Positions 1-8,500 of a stretch of 64,000 bases of DNA are shown in pieces. The DNA comes from Paenibacillus oceani (lineage in GTDB: Bacteria; Bacillota; Bacilli; Paenibacillales; NBRC-103111). Every line of letters begins with the position of its first letter. The first letter of the stretch is position 1. The translations under genes were made by a program, and so were the position numbers. The stretch spans positions 62,001 to 126,000 of the forward strand of contig NZ_JACXJA010000028.1 in the NCBI RefSeq assembly GCF_014705615.1, read 5' to 3'. The notes beneath the pieces were generated by a model. It was given only the letters and a program-made list of their open reading frames with translations. It ran no database searches and was not told the DNA's origin.

Positions 1-828
1 GACCATGCCGTGCGGAAACTGGTGCGACGGCGTCGTGTAGACGAGCCGGGCGCCGGAGTCGTACAAGTCCTCGATCCGGATGCCGTCCGGTTCGAGCGCA
101 AGCGGCACGAGCCGGTAGCCGTGCAAGCGAACAATCGAGGCGATGCCGTTGCTGATCGCGCCTTCTACGGCGAATGGCGTAGCTTCCGGCGAATAGGGCG
201 TATTTTGCAGCAAACGGCATATTTGCTCGACCGAATGGTGTGTGCCTGCGCCTACGACGATGCGTTCCGGCGGACAGACGACGGCGCGCGCCCGGTAGGC
301 GTAGTCGGCTACCGCTTCGCGGAAGCCGGGCTCGCCGAGCGGATCGCCGTAGCGGAACAAGTCCCGGTGCTCGGGCAGAAAACAGCTGCCGAGCAGTCTT
401 TTCCACAAGGAAAACGGGAAGTGGTTCAAGTCCACGTCTCCATAGGTGAAATCGATCGCGATATCCGGTTGCTTGAGCGGGGCGGACGGGAAGCTGCCGG
501 TCCCGGAGAGGGAACGGGCGGAAACGCCGTCGTTACCGGTGCTGAGGAGGAGGGGCGCCGGACTTCGGCGTTCGAGGTCGGGCTCGGACGGCCGGATCGT
601 TATGCCGCTGCGGGGACGGCTCTCGGCATAACCTTCGGCGAGCAGCTGCTGGTACGCAGCTTCCACCGGCGTGCGGCTTATGCCGAGATGGGAGGCGAGC
701 TTGCGGACGGAAGGCAGCTTCGAGCCGGCGGCCAGCCGACCGGCTTCGATTTCGCGGCGGATATGGCGGTACAACTGGCTGTATAGAGATTCGGAAGACG
801 TATGGTCTAATAAAGGGAGAAGCTCCAT
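1..828 (-). CDS. MocR/PdxR-type GntR regulator with aminotransferase domain (partial)
   Basis: Incomplete gene: 276 codons are visible and the reading frame runs off the left edge. The first ~75 residues form a GntR winged helix (motif LPSVRKLASHLGISRTPVE). This is followed by a linker and then a fold-type I aminotransferase-like region ending at the edge in TPSHQFPHGMV, the segment typical of MocR proteins. The PLP-binding lysine lies outside the window. The ATG at 828 follows an AAAGGAG with a rather long 13-base gap. MocR proteins bind PLP and regulate vitamin B6, GABA or amino-acid genes. The gene diverges from hisC, so control of that promoter is plausible. A specific PdxR or GabR identity cannot be decided from the visible part. 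Confidence 0.9.
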   Translation of the reverse strand, partial: MELLPLLDHTSSESLYSQLYRHIRREIEAGRLAAGSKLPSVRKLASHLGISRTPVEAAYQQLLAEGYAESRPRSGITIRPSEPDLERRSPAPLLLSTGNDGVSARSLSGTGSFPSAPLKQPDIAIDFTYGDVDLNHFPFSLWKRLLGSCFLPEHRDLFRYGDPLGEPGFREAVADYAYRARAVVCPPERIVVGAGTHHSVEQICRLLQNTPYSPEATPFAVEGAISNGIASIVRLHGYRLVPLALEPDGIRIEDLYDSGARLVYTTPSHQFPHGMV

Positions 829-859
829 CAGATGCGCCCCGCTCCTTTCTTTCCTTGAA

Positions 860-951
860 GGAATCGTTCAACTGTCATCTTGAATATTGATAATCTGGAT
901 ATTTTCGAAATGTCAGAATTGCCATATCGTAATAGTATCACGAACGATTCC
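860..951. promoter_or_regulatory. Inverted-repeat pair in the mocR-hisC divergent promoter
   Basis: GGAATCGTTC at 860-869 and its exact reverse complement GAACGATTCC at 942-951 flank the centre of the 148-base divergent intergenic region. The arms lie 82 bases apart start to start, close to eight helical turns. The arrangement fits a pair of regulator sites that could be bridged, most simply by the MocR protein itself. The sequence symmetry is direct observation; the binding protein is inferred. Confidence 0.45.
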
Positions 952-976
952 GTTAACGAAAGGAGCAAACCAAGCC

Positions 977-2062
977 ATGATCCCGATTCATCCCCGTATC
1001 GAAAAACTGCAGCCTTATGTGGCGGGAAGCCGCCCGGAGGAAGGCGTCCGCGCGCTCAAGCTGAACCAGAACGAGAACCGTCACCCGCTCTCGCCCAAAG
1101 TGGAGGCGGCGATCCGGACGCTTAGCCCGGAGATGCTGCAGGAATACCCGGATGCCCGCTGCGACCGGCTCCGGGAAGCTTTATCCTCCGTGCACGGCGT
1201 TCCAGTATCGTCCATTCTGTGCGGCAACGGGTCGAGCGAGCTGATTACGCTGCTGTTCCGCACCTTTCTCCGTGAAGGCGATACGGTGGCCGTACCGGAC
1301 CCGACCTTCGCCCTGTACGCCAATGTGGCGGATATTGCAGGCGTCCATGTACGCGCCGTGCCGACGGACGCGAACTTCCATATGGAGCCGCTCGCGCTGG
1401 CGGCCGCCGCTCCGCAGGCTGTCATTTTGGCCAATCCTAACGCTCCTACCGGGGTATGTGTCACGGCGGATCGCATCGAGAAGCTGCTGCAAACGTATAA
1501 CGGGCTTGTCGTGATCGACGAGGCGTACATCGATTTCGCTCCGGACGGCACTTCGGTGCTCGGTCTGACCGAACGGTACGACCACCTGCTCGTGCTGCGG
1601 ACGTTCTCCAAGGCGTATTCGCTCAGCGGAGCGAGAGTCGGCTTTGCGGCCGGCAACAAGCGTCTGATCGACGCGATGCTGAAGGGCCGGGAGACGTTCA
1701 GTGTCAATGGGTTCGCCCAGCTCGTAGCCGAAGCGGCAGTCACCGATCAGGCTCACAAGAACGAGATGGTGGGCCGTATCCTGAGCACCCGTGAACGGTT
1801 CGCCGCATCCCTGCAGGCGGCCGGCTGGACCGTATGGCCGAGCACGACCAATTTTATGCTCGTCTCTCCCCCTCCCGGAAGCCTGGTGGCTCAAAAGGTG
1901 TACGAAGGGCTGCTCGCCCGGCATATTTATGTGCGGTATTTCGCCGCTCCCCGCCTGGATGACAAGCTGCGTATCAGTGTCGGAACGGACGAAGATATGG
2001 ATCTTTTGCTGGATGCGCTGCTTCGGATCGAACGGGGCGGAGACGCGGCGATGAATCGGTAA
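977..2062 (+). CDS. hisC: Histidinol-phosphate aminotransferase
   Basis: A 361-residue PLP-dependent fold-type I aminotransferase that in the HisC family converts histidinol phosphate and 2-oxoglutarate to imidazole-acetol phosphate and glutamate (reversible). Visible motifs are LNQNEN near the N terminus, NPNAPTG, VVIDEAYIDF, and SKAYSLSGARVGF carrying the Schiff-base lysine. The length matches the family. The ATG at 977 is preferred over upstream in-frame codons because AAAGGAG stands 12 bases before it and the residues upstream are not HisC-like. It is a stand-alone gene, not in a his operon, and diverges from a MocR regulator. HisC-like enzymes can also transaminate aromatic amino acids, so the physiological substrate is uncertain. 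Confidence 0.9.
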   Translation: MIPIHPRIEKLQPYVAGSRPEEGVRALKLNQNENRHPLSPKVEAAIRTLSPEMLQEYPDARCDRLREALSSVHGVPVSSILCGNGSSELITLLFRTFLREGDTVAVPDPTFALYANVADIAGVHVRAVPTDANFHMEPLALAAAAPQAVILANPNAPTGVCVTADRIEKLLQTYNGLVVIDEAYIDFAPDGTSVLGLTERYDHLLVLRTFSKAYSLSGARVGFAAGNKRLIDAMLKGRETFSVNGFAQLVAEAAVTDQAHKNEMVGRILSTRERFAASLQAAGWTVWPSTTNFMLVSPPPGSLVAQKVYEGLLARHIYVRYFAAPRLDDKLRISVGTDEDMDLLLDALLRIERGGDAAMNR

Positions 2063-2076
2063 GACGAGTTTGCGAA

Positions 2077-2105
2077 AGGCTGGCCGGTTGATGGCCGGCC
2101 TTTTT
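2077..2105 (+). terminator. Rho-independent terminator after hisC
   Basis: The segment GGCTGGCC-GGTTGAT-GGCCGGCC forms a GC-rich hairpin followed directly by TTTTT. It starts about 15 bases after the hisC stop codon. Confidence 0.8.
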
Positions 2106-2194
2106 ACTTCCATTTATAATCCGGCATACCCATGTGCTGGAGCCTCACAAACCGCCTTTATTCACTTCGGTCTTTGGAATTGGCTGCAAATAAG

Positions 2195-2210
2195 GGGTGC
2201 CAGAGACTCT
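2195..2210 (+). repeat. Short dispersed repeat, copy 1
   Basis: The 16-base string GGGTGCCAGAGACTCT occurs here and again at 25774-25789, in both cases in non-coding DNA preceded by A-rich sequence. Two identical copies in one window suggest a dispersed intergenic element or the remnant of a small mobile repeat. Confidence 0.5.
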
Positions 2211-2335
2211 GATTTTGTTATAAAGTCGGCGATTATTCATTTATTGGCAAACGCTCTTACGGGCAATCCGCCTGATCGAACGGTATAATGAAACTATCGA
2301 TTGTTTGCGCAAGCGTCGGAAGGGGAGAAACAGAA

Positions 2336-3043
2336 ATGAGAGAGTCGTCAGCGTACGGAGGCGGAAGAACGGCTGTGGTAGCCGGTGCGACCGGACTGGT
2401 CGGGAGAGAGCTGGTACGGCAGTTGCTGGAGGAGAGCGCCTATTCGAAAGTGATCGCGCTGGTCCGCCGAACAACGGGGATGGAGCATCCGTATCTGGAG
2501 GAGCGGCTGACGGACTTCGACCGGCTCGAAGCGGCGGGCGGCGATTTCTCCGGAGCGGATCTGTTCTGCGCGCTCGGGACGACGATCAAGAAGGCGGGAT
2601 CGCAGGAGTTATTCCGCAAGGTCGATTTCGATTATCCGCTGCGGTTGGCAGAGCTCGGCAAGCAGGAAGGGATTCGCTCGTATTCGCTGGTGTCGGCGAT
2701 GGGAGCGAATGCCCGGTCCGGTATTTTCTACAACCGGGTAAAAGGGGAGGCGGAGGCGCGCATCGCGGCGCTTGGACTTCGTGCGGTGTTTCTGTTCCGG
2801 CCTTCTCTGCTGCTTGGCGAGCGTGACGAATTCCGCAGAGCGGAGCGGTTCGCTTCGGCTGTCTCCAAACCTTTGTCCTGGATATTCGCCGGTCCGCTGC
2901 GCAAATACAAGCCTGTGGAAGGGGCTGCGGTGGCGGCGGCGATGATTGCTTCCGCGCTGCCCGGAAATGCCGGAGTCCATATTCTCGAATCCGATGAGAT
3001 CGCCCGCGTCGCCCGGCTGTACAACGCCCGCCATTCCCGGTAA
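2336..3043 (+). CDS. NAD(P)-binding Rossmann protein (NmrA/HTATIP2-like)
   Basis: A 235-residue protein with an N-terminal dinucleotide-binding motif GATGLVGRELVRQLL around residues 17-31 and a YNRVKGEAE segment resembling the YxxxK catalytic pair of extended short-chain dehydrogenases. Size and pattern match the small TIP30/HTATIP2-like oxidoreductases found in Bacillaceae. The ATG at 2336 is chosen over the upstream in-frame ATG at 2288 because AGGGGAG lies just before it, and 2288 overlaps the probable -10 element TATAAT (2285-2290). It is a single-gene unit. The substrate is unknown; reductase, epimerase or a redox-sensing role are all possible. Confidence 0.8.
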   Translation: MRESSAYGGGRTAVVAGATGLVGRELVRQLLEESAYSKVIALVRRTTGMEHPYLEERLTDFDRLEAAGGDFSGADLFCALGTTIKKAGSQELFRKVDFDYPLRLAELGKQEGIRSYSLVSAMGANARSGIFYNRVKGEAEARIAALGLRAVFLFRPSLLLGERDEFRRAERFASAVSKPLSWIFAGPLRKYKPVEGAAVAAAMIASALPGNAGVHILESDEIARVARLYNARHSR

Positions 3044-3142
3044 CGGGGATAGGAAGTTGATCGGATCGCCCTATGGCGAACGCTCGTCCGTGCCGCCTAT
3101 AATGGGATGACAGCACGATTAGACGGGAAGGGGAGTACACCA

Positions 3143-4105
3143 ATGAACCAGAAAGCAAGTTCCGGCTATCAGCGGGCTCCTGCCACCACAGTATTGCTGT
3201 GGCTTTGGAGCCGATTGCATAAATTCGCCGCGCCCCTGGTCGCCCTGCTGGCCTCGGCCTCGATCTTAACCGTACAGGTGGGGTTGGCGGGAAAGCCTGC
3301 TCCTCAGCACGGCAGCACGAAAGCGACTTGGCTGTGGGAGGCGGAAAGGCTGGCGGACGCGCGCTCGCGAACGGAGATCGTGCAATTCGCGAAAAGTGAA
3401 CAGGTTGGACGGATATTTGTACAGATCGATACGGATGCGGAGGTTAGCCATTATCGGCAATTTATCCGTACGGCGGCGGAGGCAGGCATCCGGGTTCATG
3501 CGCTGGCCGGCGCGCCGGATTGGGTGCTGCCGCAGCGGCGGCACGTCATGGCGGAGACGGTCGAATGGGTCCGCGCCTACAACCGTTCAGCCGAAGGAGT
3601 GGAGCGGTTCGACGGCATTCAGATCGATGTGGAGCCGTATCTGCTGGACGAATGGAAGCAGGAGCAGACCCGGATTGCGGCGGATTGGGTCGAAACGGTG
3701 AAACAATTTCGTCAACTGGTCGATAACGCCGGAGGACTGCTGGCCGGCGCCGCGCTTCCGTTCTGGCTGGACGAGCTCCGCTCGCCGGGCCGTTCTGTTA
3801 CGATGGCCGAGACGATCATGTCGGAGCTGGACGAGGTCGCGCTCATGACGTACCGCAATCGTGCGGATGCGGTAATCGGTTTGGCGGACAAGGAGCTCGG
3901 AATCGGCAACCGGATCGGAACCAAGGTATTCGTGGGCGTGGAGACCAATCGGACGGACGAAGGGGAGCATGTGTCGTTTTACGGAGCCGATTCGAGCGAG
4001 TTGAATCGCCAAATGGCGGAGATCGAGGAGAAGCTGAGAAACCATCGGTCTTATGCGGGGATTGCGGTTCATGATTATACGGGCTGGAGCAAGATGAAGC
4101 CTTAA
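3143..4105 (+). CDS. Exported TIM-barrel-like protein of unknown function
   Basis: A 320-residue protein with one hydrophobic segment at about residues 28-50 (LVALLASASILTVQV), which would act as signal or anchor, and an extracellular part of about 270 residues. The string FDGIQIDVEPYL resembles the acidic DxxDxE loop on a barrel strand in GH18-like and other glycoside hydrolases, and later segments (FVGVET, IAVHDYTGW) fit barrel strands. The ATG at 3143 follows GGGAAGGGGAG; the upstream start at 3107 lacks a site. No relative is recognised with certainty. A carbohydrate-acting role is inference. Confidence 0.7.
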   Translation: MNQKASSGYQRAPATTVLLWLWSRLHKFAAPLVALLASASILTVQVGLAGKPAPQHGSTKATWLWEAERLADARSRTEIVQFAKSEQVGRIFVQIDTDAEVSHYRQFIRTAAEAGIRVHALAGAPDWVLPQRRHVMAETVEWVRAYNRSAEGVERFDGIQIDVEPYLLDEWKQEQTRIAADWVETVKQFRQLVDNAGGLLAGAALPFWLDELRSPGRSVTMAETIMSELDEVALMTYRNRADAVIGLADKELGIGNRIGTKVFVGVETNRTDEGEHVSFYGADSSELNRQMAEIEEKLRNHRSYAGIAVHDYTGWSKMKP

Positions 4106-4156
4106 CTGGGTTGCAGGCCGGGGAACGGAGTGGAGAGAAGAGGCCGTTTGGCCCGG

Positions 4157-4179
4157 AGGAGCCTGATTAGGGCTCCTCC
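4157..4179. terminator. Hairpin between two converging genes
   Basis: GGAGGAGCC-TGATTAG-GGCTCCTCC is a 9-bp perfect inverted repeat. It includes the end of the minus-strand membrane-protein gene and lies 51 bases after the plus-strand stop. There is no T-tract on either side, so it may act as a weak bidirectional terminator or as a 3-prime stabiliser. Confidence 0.4.
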
Positions 4180-5975
4180 CGGACAACCGTGCTGCTTAAG
4201 CAGACGGTCGTTCCCGATTTGATCAGCGTCAGGGGATTGTCGCAGCGCAGCGGAGTTTCTTCCCGGAACGGGATTCCATAATTCTCGAAGCGGACCCGGT
4301 TCGACCAGCTGAAGGAGAAATCCGTTCGCAGCGGCTTGTCCATCGCAGCCAGCTCCGCGTACTGGGAGCGGAGCTTTTCGCTCCAATTCCACTGCTTGGT
4401 CGTATACGAGTAGGCAACCAGGGTAGCGTTAACCGCAAGCAGCCCTGCAAGAGCCCAGCCGCAAACCCGTGTCAGCTGCTCTCGTTTGGACAGCGGGTTT
4501 ATTTGCGTTTGTCCGCGAATCGGGCGGAGCTGCAAGGTGCCCGGGTTCGGACGGGCCCGGACTACGAAGGCGAGCCAGGCGCATGCGATCGGGATGACCC
4601 AGACTTGCGGAACGTACCGGGCCCACCAGGCGGCCGGGTTGATGAAGGCCGAAGCGAGCAAAACGGCGATCACGCCGGAGACGGCGATTGTAGCGCCGGC
4701 GCTTAGGCCATATGCGAGCATGAGCGCAACCGCGGCGATCAGCAGAATGCCGCCGAACAAAGGGCCGAAGCCGCCTACCGCCACGTCCGGCTCGCTAAAG
4801 ACGGCTAGTTCTTTGGGCGAGACCGTAAACGGCACCTTGGTCGAGGTCGGCATTTTGTCGGTGCCGTTCTCGCGGGATACGGCAAAATACGACACGGCGG
4901 CCTGCTCGAACCGGTTCAGCCTCTCCAGATTGCGCGGCGTGAAGTTTTCCATAATATCGACGGAATCCTTGCCTGCCAGCGGGTAGAACGGATGCCCTTT
5001 GCTCAACGTGTTCGTGACGTAAGGATTGTAGCCGACAGCAAGGACGGCGATCAATCCGGCGGCGGCCATCGTGACGAACATCCGTTTCATTGTCGTGAAT
5101 CTTTCGGTCATGTACAGCGCGATCAGCAGTCCGATGCATAGGACGCCTGCATAACCGAGCGCGGTAAACTTTAAATTGACAGCAAACAGCAGAGACGCGG
5201 CGAATACCGTTGGAACGATCCATCCCGGACGTTCCTTTGTTATATCGCTGACTCCCTCTTCGCCGCTGTCCCGATTGCCGCGGGTTTTGCCGCTGAATAG
5301 CAGCGCGCCCAAGGCAAGCATAATCATCAGTGAAGACGACAGCATACCGTCCACGTAATAGCTGAACGCCTGAGTGACGCTGATCGGATTAAACGCCACC
5401 ACGGCTGCGAGTACGACCGCTGCCGCAGGGCGGAGGCGGCCGGCGCCGAGGGTGAGCAGGGCAGGGGCCGCCAGCAGGAACGATGCGAAGATCAGCAGCA
5501 GGTTAATCAGCTTGCCGTGTTCGATGAGTCCGGTCGCTTTATAAAAAGCGGCGGCGGCGATCTCGGCAGCCTTGGCGTAGTGATTGATCCATTTCTCGTG
5601 CGCCGTAGGCAGATCCAGCGGAGCGTCGTAGACCGGATTCCAGCCGTTGGCCAGATGGATGATCGCTTCCTGGTGGTAGGCTTGTCCATCGTAAGACAGA
5701 TCGAAAAATGCACCCGCCACCGCAAAAGACACGGCGAACGGAATGACAGCCGCCGCAAGGGAAGACAGAAACAGCGGGATCGGGCGATCGGGATCGTAGT
5801 GTCTGGCGGCGAACCACCCGAAGGCGATCGTTCCTGCCGCACTGATCCACAATAGAAGCGGCGATACGGGCAGCTTCACGAGAAAGCCAGCCGCCGGCAG
5901 TACGAACAAGAGGGAAGTGAACAACACAAGCATCATTCCGGAAATTAAGCTAAGGGTCAAGAGTCGGGTCTTCAT
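4167..5975 (-). CDS. Polytopic membrane protein, GT-C glycosyltransferase-like
   Basis: About 602 residues with roughly 11-12 predicted membrane helices, an N-terminal signal-anchor helix and a long soluble insertion in the middle. After the second or third helix an extracytoplasmic loop contains DLSYDGQAYHQEA, similar to the acidic first-loop motif of GT-C enzymes that use lipid-phosphate sugars. The start at ATG 5975 is better than ATG 5981, because GGAGAAGGAG directly abuts the latter. It is the last gene of a minus-strand set with a UbiA prenyltransferase, a small transporter and a YuiD-like protein, so it may transfer a lipid-carried sugar to a cell-wall acceptor. Function is inferred from topology and context only. 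Confidence 0.75.
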   Translation of the reverse strand: MKTRLLTLSLISGMMLVLFTSLLFVLPAAGFLVKLPVSPLLLWISAAGTIAFGWFAARHYDPDRPIPLFLSSLAAAVIPFAVSFAVAGAFFDLSYDGQAYHQEAIIHLANGWNPVYDAPLDLPTAHEKWINHYAKAAEIAAAAFYKATGLIEHGKLINLLLIFASFLLAAPALLTLGAGRLRPAAAVVLAAVVAFNPISVTQAFSYYVDGMLSSSLMIMLALGALLFSGKTRGNRDSGEEGVSDITKERPGWIVPTVFAASLLFAVNLKFTALGYAGVLCIGLLIALYMTERFTTMKRMFVTMAAAGLIAVLAVGYNPYVTNTLSKGHPFYPLAGKDSVDIMENFTPRNLERLNRFEQAAVSYFAVSRENGTDKMPTSTKVPFTVSPKELAVFSEPDVAVGGFGPLFGGILLIAAVALMLAYGLSAGATIAVSGVIAVLLASAFINPAAWWARYVPQVWVIPIACAWLAFVVRARPNPGTLQLRPIRGQTQINPLSKREQLTRVCGWALAGLLAVNATLVAYSYTTKQWNWSEKLRSQYAELAAMDKPLRTDFSFSWSNRVRFENYGIPFREETPLRCDNPLTLIKSGTTVCLSSTVVREEP

Positions 5976-6096
5976 CGTCATCTCCTTCTCCGCATGTTGT
6001 TAATTTGCAGTTTCGGTCTCACGGTCTCTCCGCTGCAGGCGGGAGGCGGCAAGAGCAAAAAGCCTTTGCTGTTGCCGTAGGTGTAGGCGGACAGCT

Positions 6097-6600
6097 CTAC
6101 ATCCATAGCGATATGCACCAGGCTACCAGCGTACCTACCGCCAAGCCGCCCAGTACTTCGGTTCGCGTATGGCCCTGTTTCTCCCGGAGCGGCCGGTTGG
6201 GCCGCTCGCCTCCAAGGCTATGGCCCAGGCCGTTGCCGGTTTCATCTGCGGCAACGGAGTGCGGCCGGTGCCGGCCCGCCGCGGATAATGCGTTGATCCG
6301 GACGGCGGCTTCTCCGACGGCGCGCCGGACTCCGGTAGCGTCGATGACGACGATCATCGTCACGGCTACCGCAAGCCCGAACATTGGCGAGCCGAACCCC
6401 GCTTCGAAGCCGGCGAGTACAGCCGCCGAGGAGATCACCGCCGTATGCGTGCTTGGAAAGCCGCCGTTGCCGATATGGCTCCGGGCTTCGGCTCCGTATC
6501 GGAGCCGGTTGACCGCGTATTTGATGCAGCCGGATGCCACCCAGGCGGCGACCGGCGTTATAGCGAATAACCATTCGTTGCCGTAAGCGTTCAGGGGCAA
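6097..6600 (-). CDS. Divergent PAP2 family protein (YuiD/DUF212-like)
   Basis: About 167 residues with four to five membrane helices. It shows GNGGFPSTHTA near residue 45, VVIDATGVRRAVGE in the middle and GHTRTEVLGGLAVG near the C terminus, which together define the YuiD/DUF212 group distantly related to PAP2 acid phosphatases. The start is unusual. A TTG at 6600 lies only 2 bases behind AGGAGG, while a CTG at 6594 has the ideal 8-base spacing, so the true product may begin two codons later with CTG. A lipid-phosphate phosphatase role fits the neighbouring prenyl-phosphate genes but is not shown for the family. Confidence 0.85.
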   Translation of the reverse strand: MPLNAYGNEWLFAITPVAAWVASGCIKYAVNRLRYGAEARSHIGNGGFPSTHTAVISSAAVLAGFEAGFGSPMFGLAVAVTMIVVIDATGVRRAVGEAAVRINALSAAGRHRPHSVAADETGNGLGHSLGGERPNRPLREKQGHTRTEVLGGLAVGTLVAWCISLWM

Positions 6601-6645
6601 CGCCTCCTTTTTTCCGTGATGTCTGTCTGGAGTGGACTTGTCCCG

Positions 6646-7005
6646 TTACGAACGGGCGATAAACAGGACGCCGCACGAGATGAGCCCGACGCCGACCCAT
6701 TTTTGGACCGATACCGTCTCCTGAAAAAATATCGCTCCCGCCGCCATGACGACGATATAGCCGAGGCTGACCATCGGGTAAGCGGTGCTGAGCGGAAACT
6801 TTCTCAAAGCGAAGAGCCACAGCAGCATACTGAAGCCGTAAGCGGCAAGCCCGGCCCACAGCGGCCATGACGACAAAGCCCGCAGCAGTCCCGGCACAGC
6901 CCCGGTCCCGCCTGCAGGATCGCCCGCCGGGGAGACGCCCCATTTCAGAAACACCTGCCCGAGCGCACCCAGCAGAACGGACGTGATCAGTACGGCTACG
7001 TTCAT
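6646..7005 (-). CDS. Small SMR/EamA-like membrane transporter
   Basis: A 119-residue protein with four predicted membrane helices (about residues 1-17, 45-62, 68-88 and 98-117) in the pattern of small multidrug resistance or ArnE/EamA half-size transporters. The motifs LGALGQVFLKWG and PLSTAYPMVSLGYIVV are typical of this family. The ATG is preceded by AAAAGGGGGGAG. It lies between a polyprenyl-phosphate phosphoribosyltransferase-like gene and a PAP2-related gene, the position where a flippase for a lipid-linked sugar would be expected. The transport substrate is inferred; drug export cannot be excluded. Confidence 0.8.
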   Translation of the reverse strand: MNVAVLITSVLLGALGQVFLKWGVSPAGDPAGGTGAVPGLLRALSSWPLWAGLAAYGFSMLLWLFALRKFPLSTAYPMVSLGYIVVMAAGAIFFQETVSVQKWVGVGLISCGVLFIARS

Positions 7006-7036
7006 CTTTCTCCCCCCTTTTAGCGAGCCAATTGGT

Positions 7037-7957
7037 TTATTCCATATACACCAGGATAAACGCGACCGAGAACGCGTACAGCAAGACGGTCAGCAGAATC
7101 GGCTTGTCCTCGAGCAGCACCTTCTCCGGACGTCCCCCTTTGCCTTCCATATGGATTAAGTACAAATAACGGAATATGCCGTACAGGACGAATACGATCG
7201 TCCACATCAGATGGATCGTGTGCCCGGATGTAAACGTAAATAAGGCATAGCTGATCAAAGTGGCCGTCGTAACGATGCCGACGAGCTGGTTAAGCAAATC
7301 TTGAGAGTAATAAGCGAGCACTTTGCGATGGGCGGCTCCGTTCGTCTTCAATAGGTTGAGCTCGTGCTTCCGTTTGCCGATCGCCAAAAATAAAGCGAGC
7401 AGCAGCGTGCAGACGAGAAACCACGGGGTAAGCGGCACGCCGATCGCCAGGCCGCCGCCGATCGCACGCAGCACGAAGCCGGAAGCGATGAGCAGCAGGT
7501 CGAAGATGACGACGTGTTTCAGCTTAACCGAGTACAGCACATTGACCGCAAAGTATACAATAACCGTAAAGCCGAAGCTGACTCCCAAAGCGAAAGCCGT
7601 CCCGATGCAGGCAATGAGCAGTACGCAGCCGAAAAACAATGCGGCATGTGGGTTGATCGCCCCGGAAGCCATCGGGCGGTGACGTTTCTCCGGATGCAGC
7701 CGGTCGGACTCGCGGTCGGTGTAATCGTTCATGATGTAGACGCAGCTCGAGACGAGACAGAAGAGGACGAACGCAACGACGGCTTGTCCGAGCATGGCGA
7801 CGGAGGCGCTTTTCACGGAAAAGATGAGCGCCGCGAAGACGAGCAGATTTTTCGTCCACTGGCGCGGACGCAGCTGGCGGATATAAGCGACAGCCGGGTT
7901 GAAGGCCGGTGTCGGCTTTTCTTCCTCCCATTTGGCGTTAGCGTTGAAAGGGGCCAT
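7037..7957 (-). CDS. UbiA-family polyprenyl-phosphate phosphoribosyltransferase-like protein
   Basis: A 306-residue UbiA-superfamily membrane enzyme with about eight helices. The first prenyl-phosphate/Mg motif is NDYTDRESD at residues 77-85, followed by HPEKRHRPMASG; the second conserved block is YSVKLKHVVIFDLLLIASG. This exact style is seen in decaprenyl-phosphate phosphoribosyltransferases, which join PRPP to a polyprenyl phosphate. The ATG at 7957 with AAAGGAGA upstream is preferred over in-frame codons further upstream, which encode a low-complexity arginine/proline stretch. It is the first gene of the minus-strand set 7957-4167. The pentose product is inferred from the family. Confidence 0.85.
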   Translation of the reverse strand: MAPFNANAKWEEEKPTPAFNPAVAYIRQLRPRQWTKNLLVFAALIFSVKSASVAMLGQAVVAFVLFCLVSSCVYIMNDYTDRESDRLHPEKRHRPMASGAINPHAALFFGCVLLIACIGTAFALGVSFGFTVIVYFAVNVLYSVKLKHVVIFDLLLIASGFVLRAIGGGLAIGVPLTPWFLVCTLLLALFLAIGKRKHELNLLKTNGAAHRKVLAYYSQDLLNQLVGIVTTATLISYALFTFTSGHTIHLMWTIVFVLYGIFRYLYLIHMEGKGGRPEKVLLEDKPILLTVLLYAFSVAFILVYME

Positions 7958-8386
7958 GTTTTTTTCGTTCTCCTTTGCTGGTGATGACGTATCGTGCAGG
8001 TTCTCCGGCGCTGCCGGGCGCGGCGCGGTACGGTGCGGCCAAAGCACGACAAGGCACGGCAAGGCGCAAGCTCCCGGGATGTAAGCGGCCGTGCAGCTTA
8101 GATAGCGGTGAAGCGTCGCGCCTGACGCTGGTTAGCCGTATGGCCCGGAGCCTAGGGAGCGCCTGGCGATCAACTGGCACGGGAACCGGGCAGAAGGAGC
8201 GGGAGACGCGCCGCCGGCCGGCAGCTCGGCAGCTTGCTGCGCTGCATGCAGAGCACAGGTACGGGTAGGGACGGCTGTGGAACGCCCACTGAGCGATACA
8301 AGCGAGCAGCAAAGTTCAAAGTAACCTGTGCCTCAGCTTGACCCGCCCAACGCGCACACTCCGCACGACGATAGGAGATGAGAGCA

Positions 8387-8448
8387 GCTCTTATTTAGCT
8401 GAAAAGCATCGATTTTGTCGAAATAAGAGTTGCTGGCAGCTCTTATCT
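8387..8448. repeat. Intergenic repeat, copy A (about 62 bases)
   Basis: The segment runs from GCTCTTATTTAGCTGAAAA through GAAATAAGAGTTGCTGGCAG to CTCTTATCT, and is closely repeated at 8501-8562. Within it CTCTTATTT and AAATAAGAG form an inverted repeat around a GTCGATTT core, so each copy can fold into a hairpin. Such AT-rich elements are common between genes in Paenibacillus. Confidence 0.75.
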
Positions 8449-8500
8449 CAGCATGAAATGCCCAACTTGCGCTCCCCCGGCAACAATAAGACGTCCAAAC

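Noticed and set aside
10-786. 258-codon open frame on the plus strand
   Set aside because: It is the complement of the mocR coding region. The minus-strand frame shows clear GntR and aminotransferase motifs; this one shows none.
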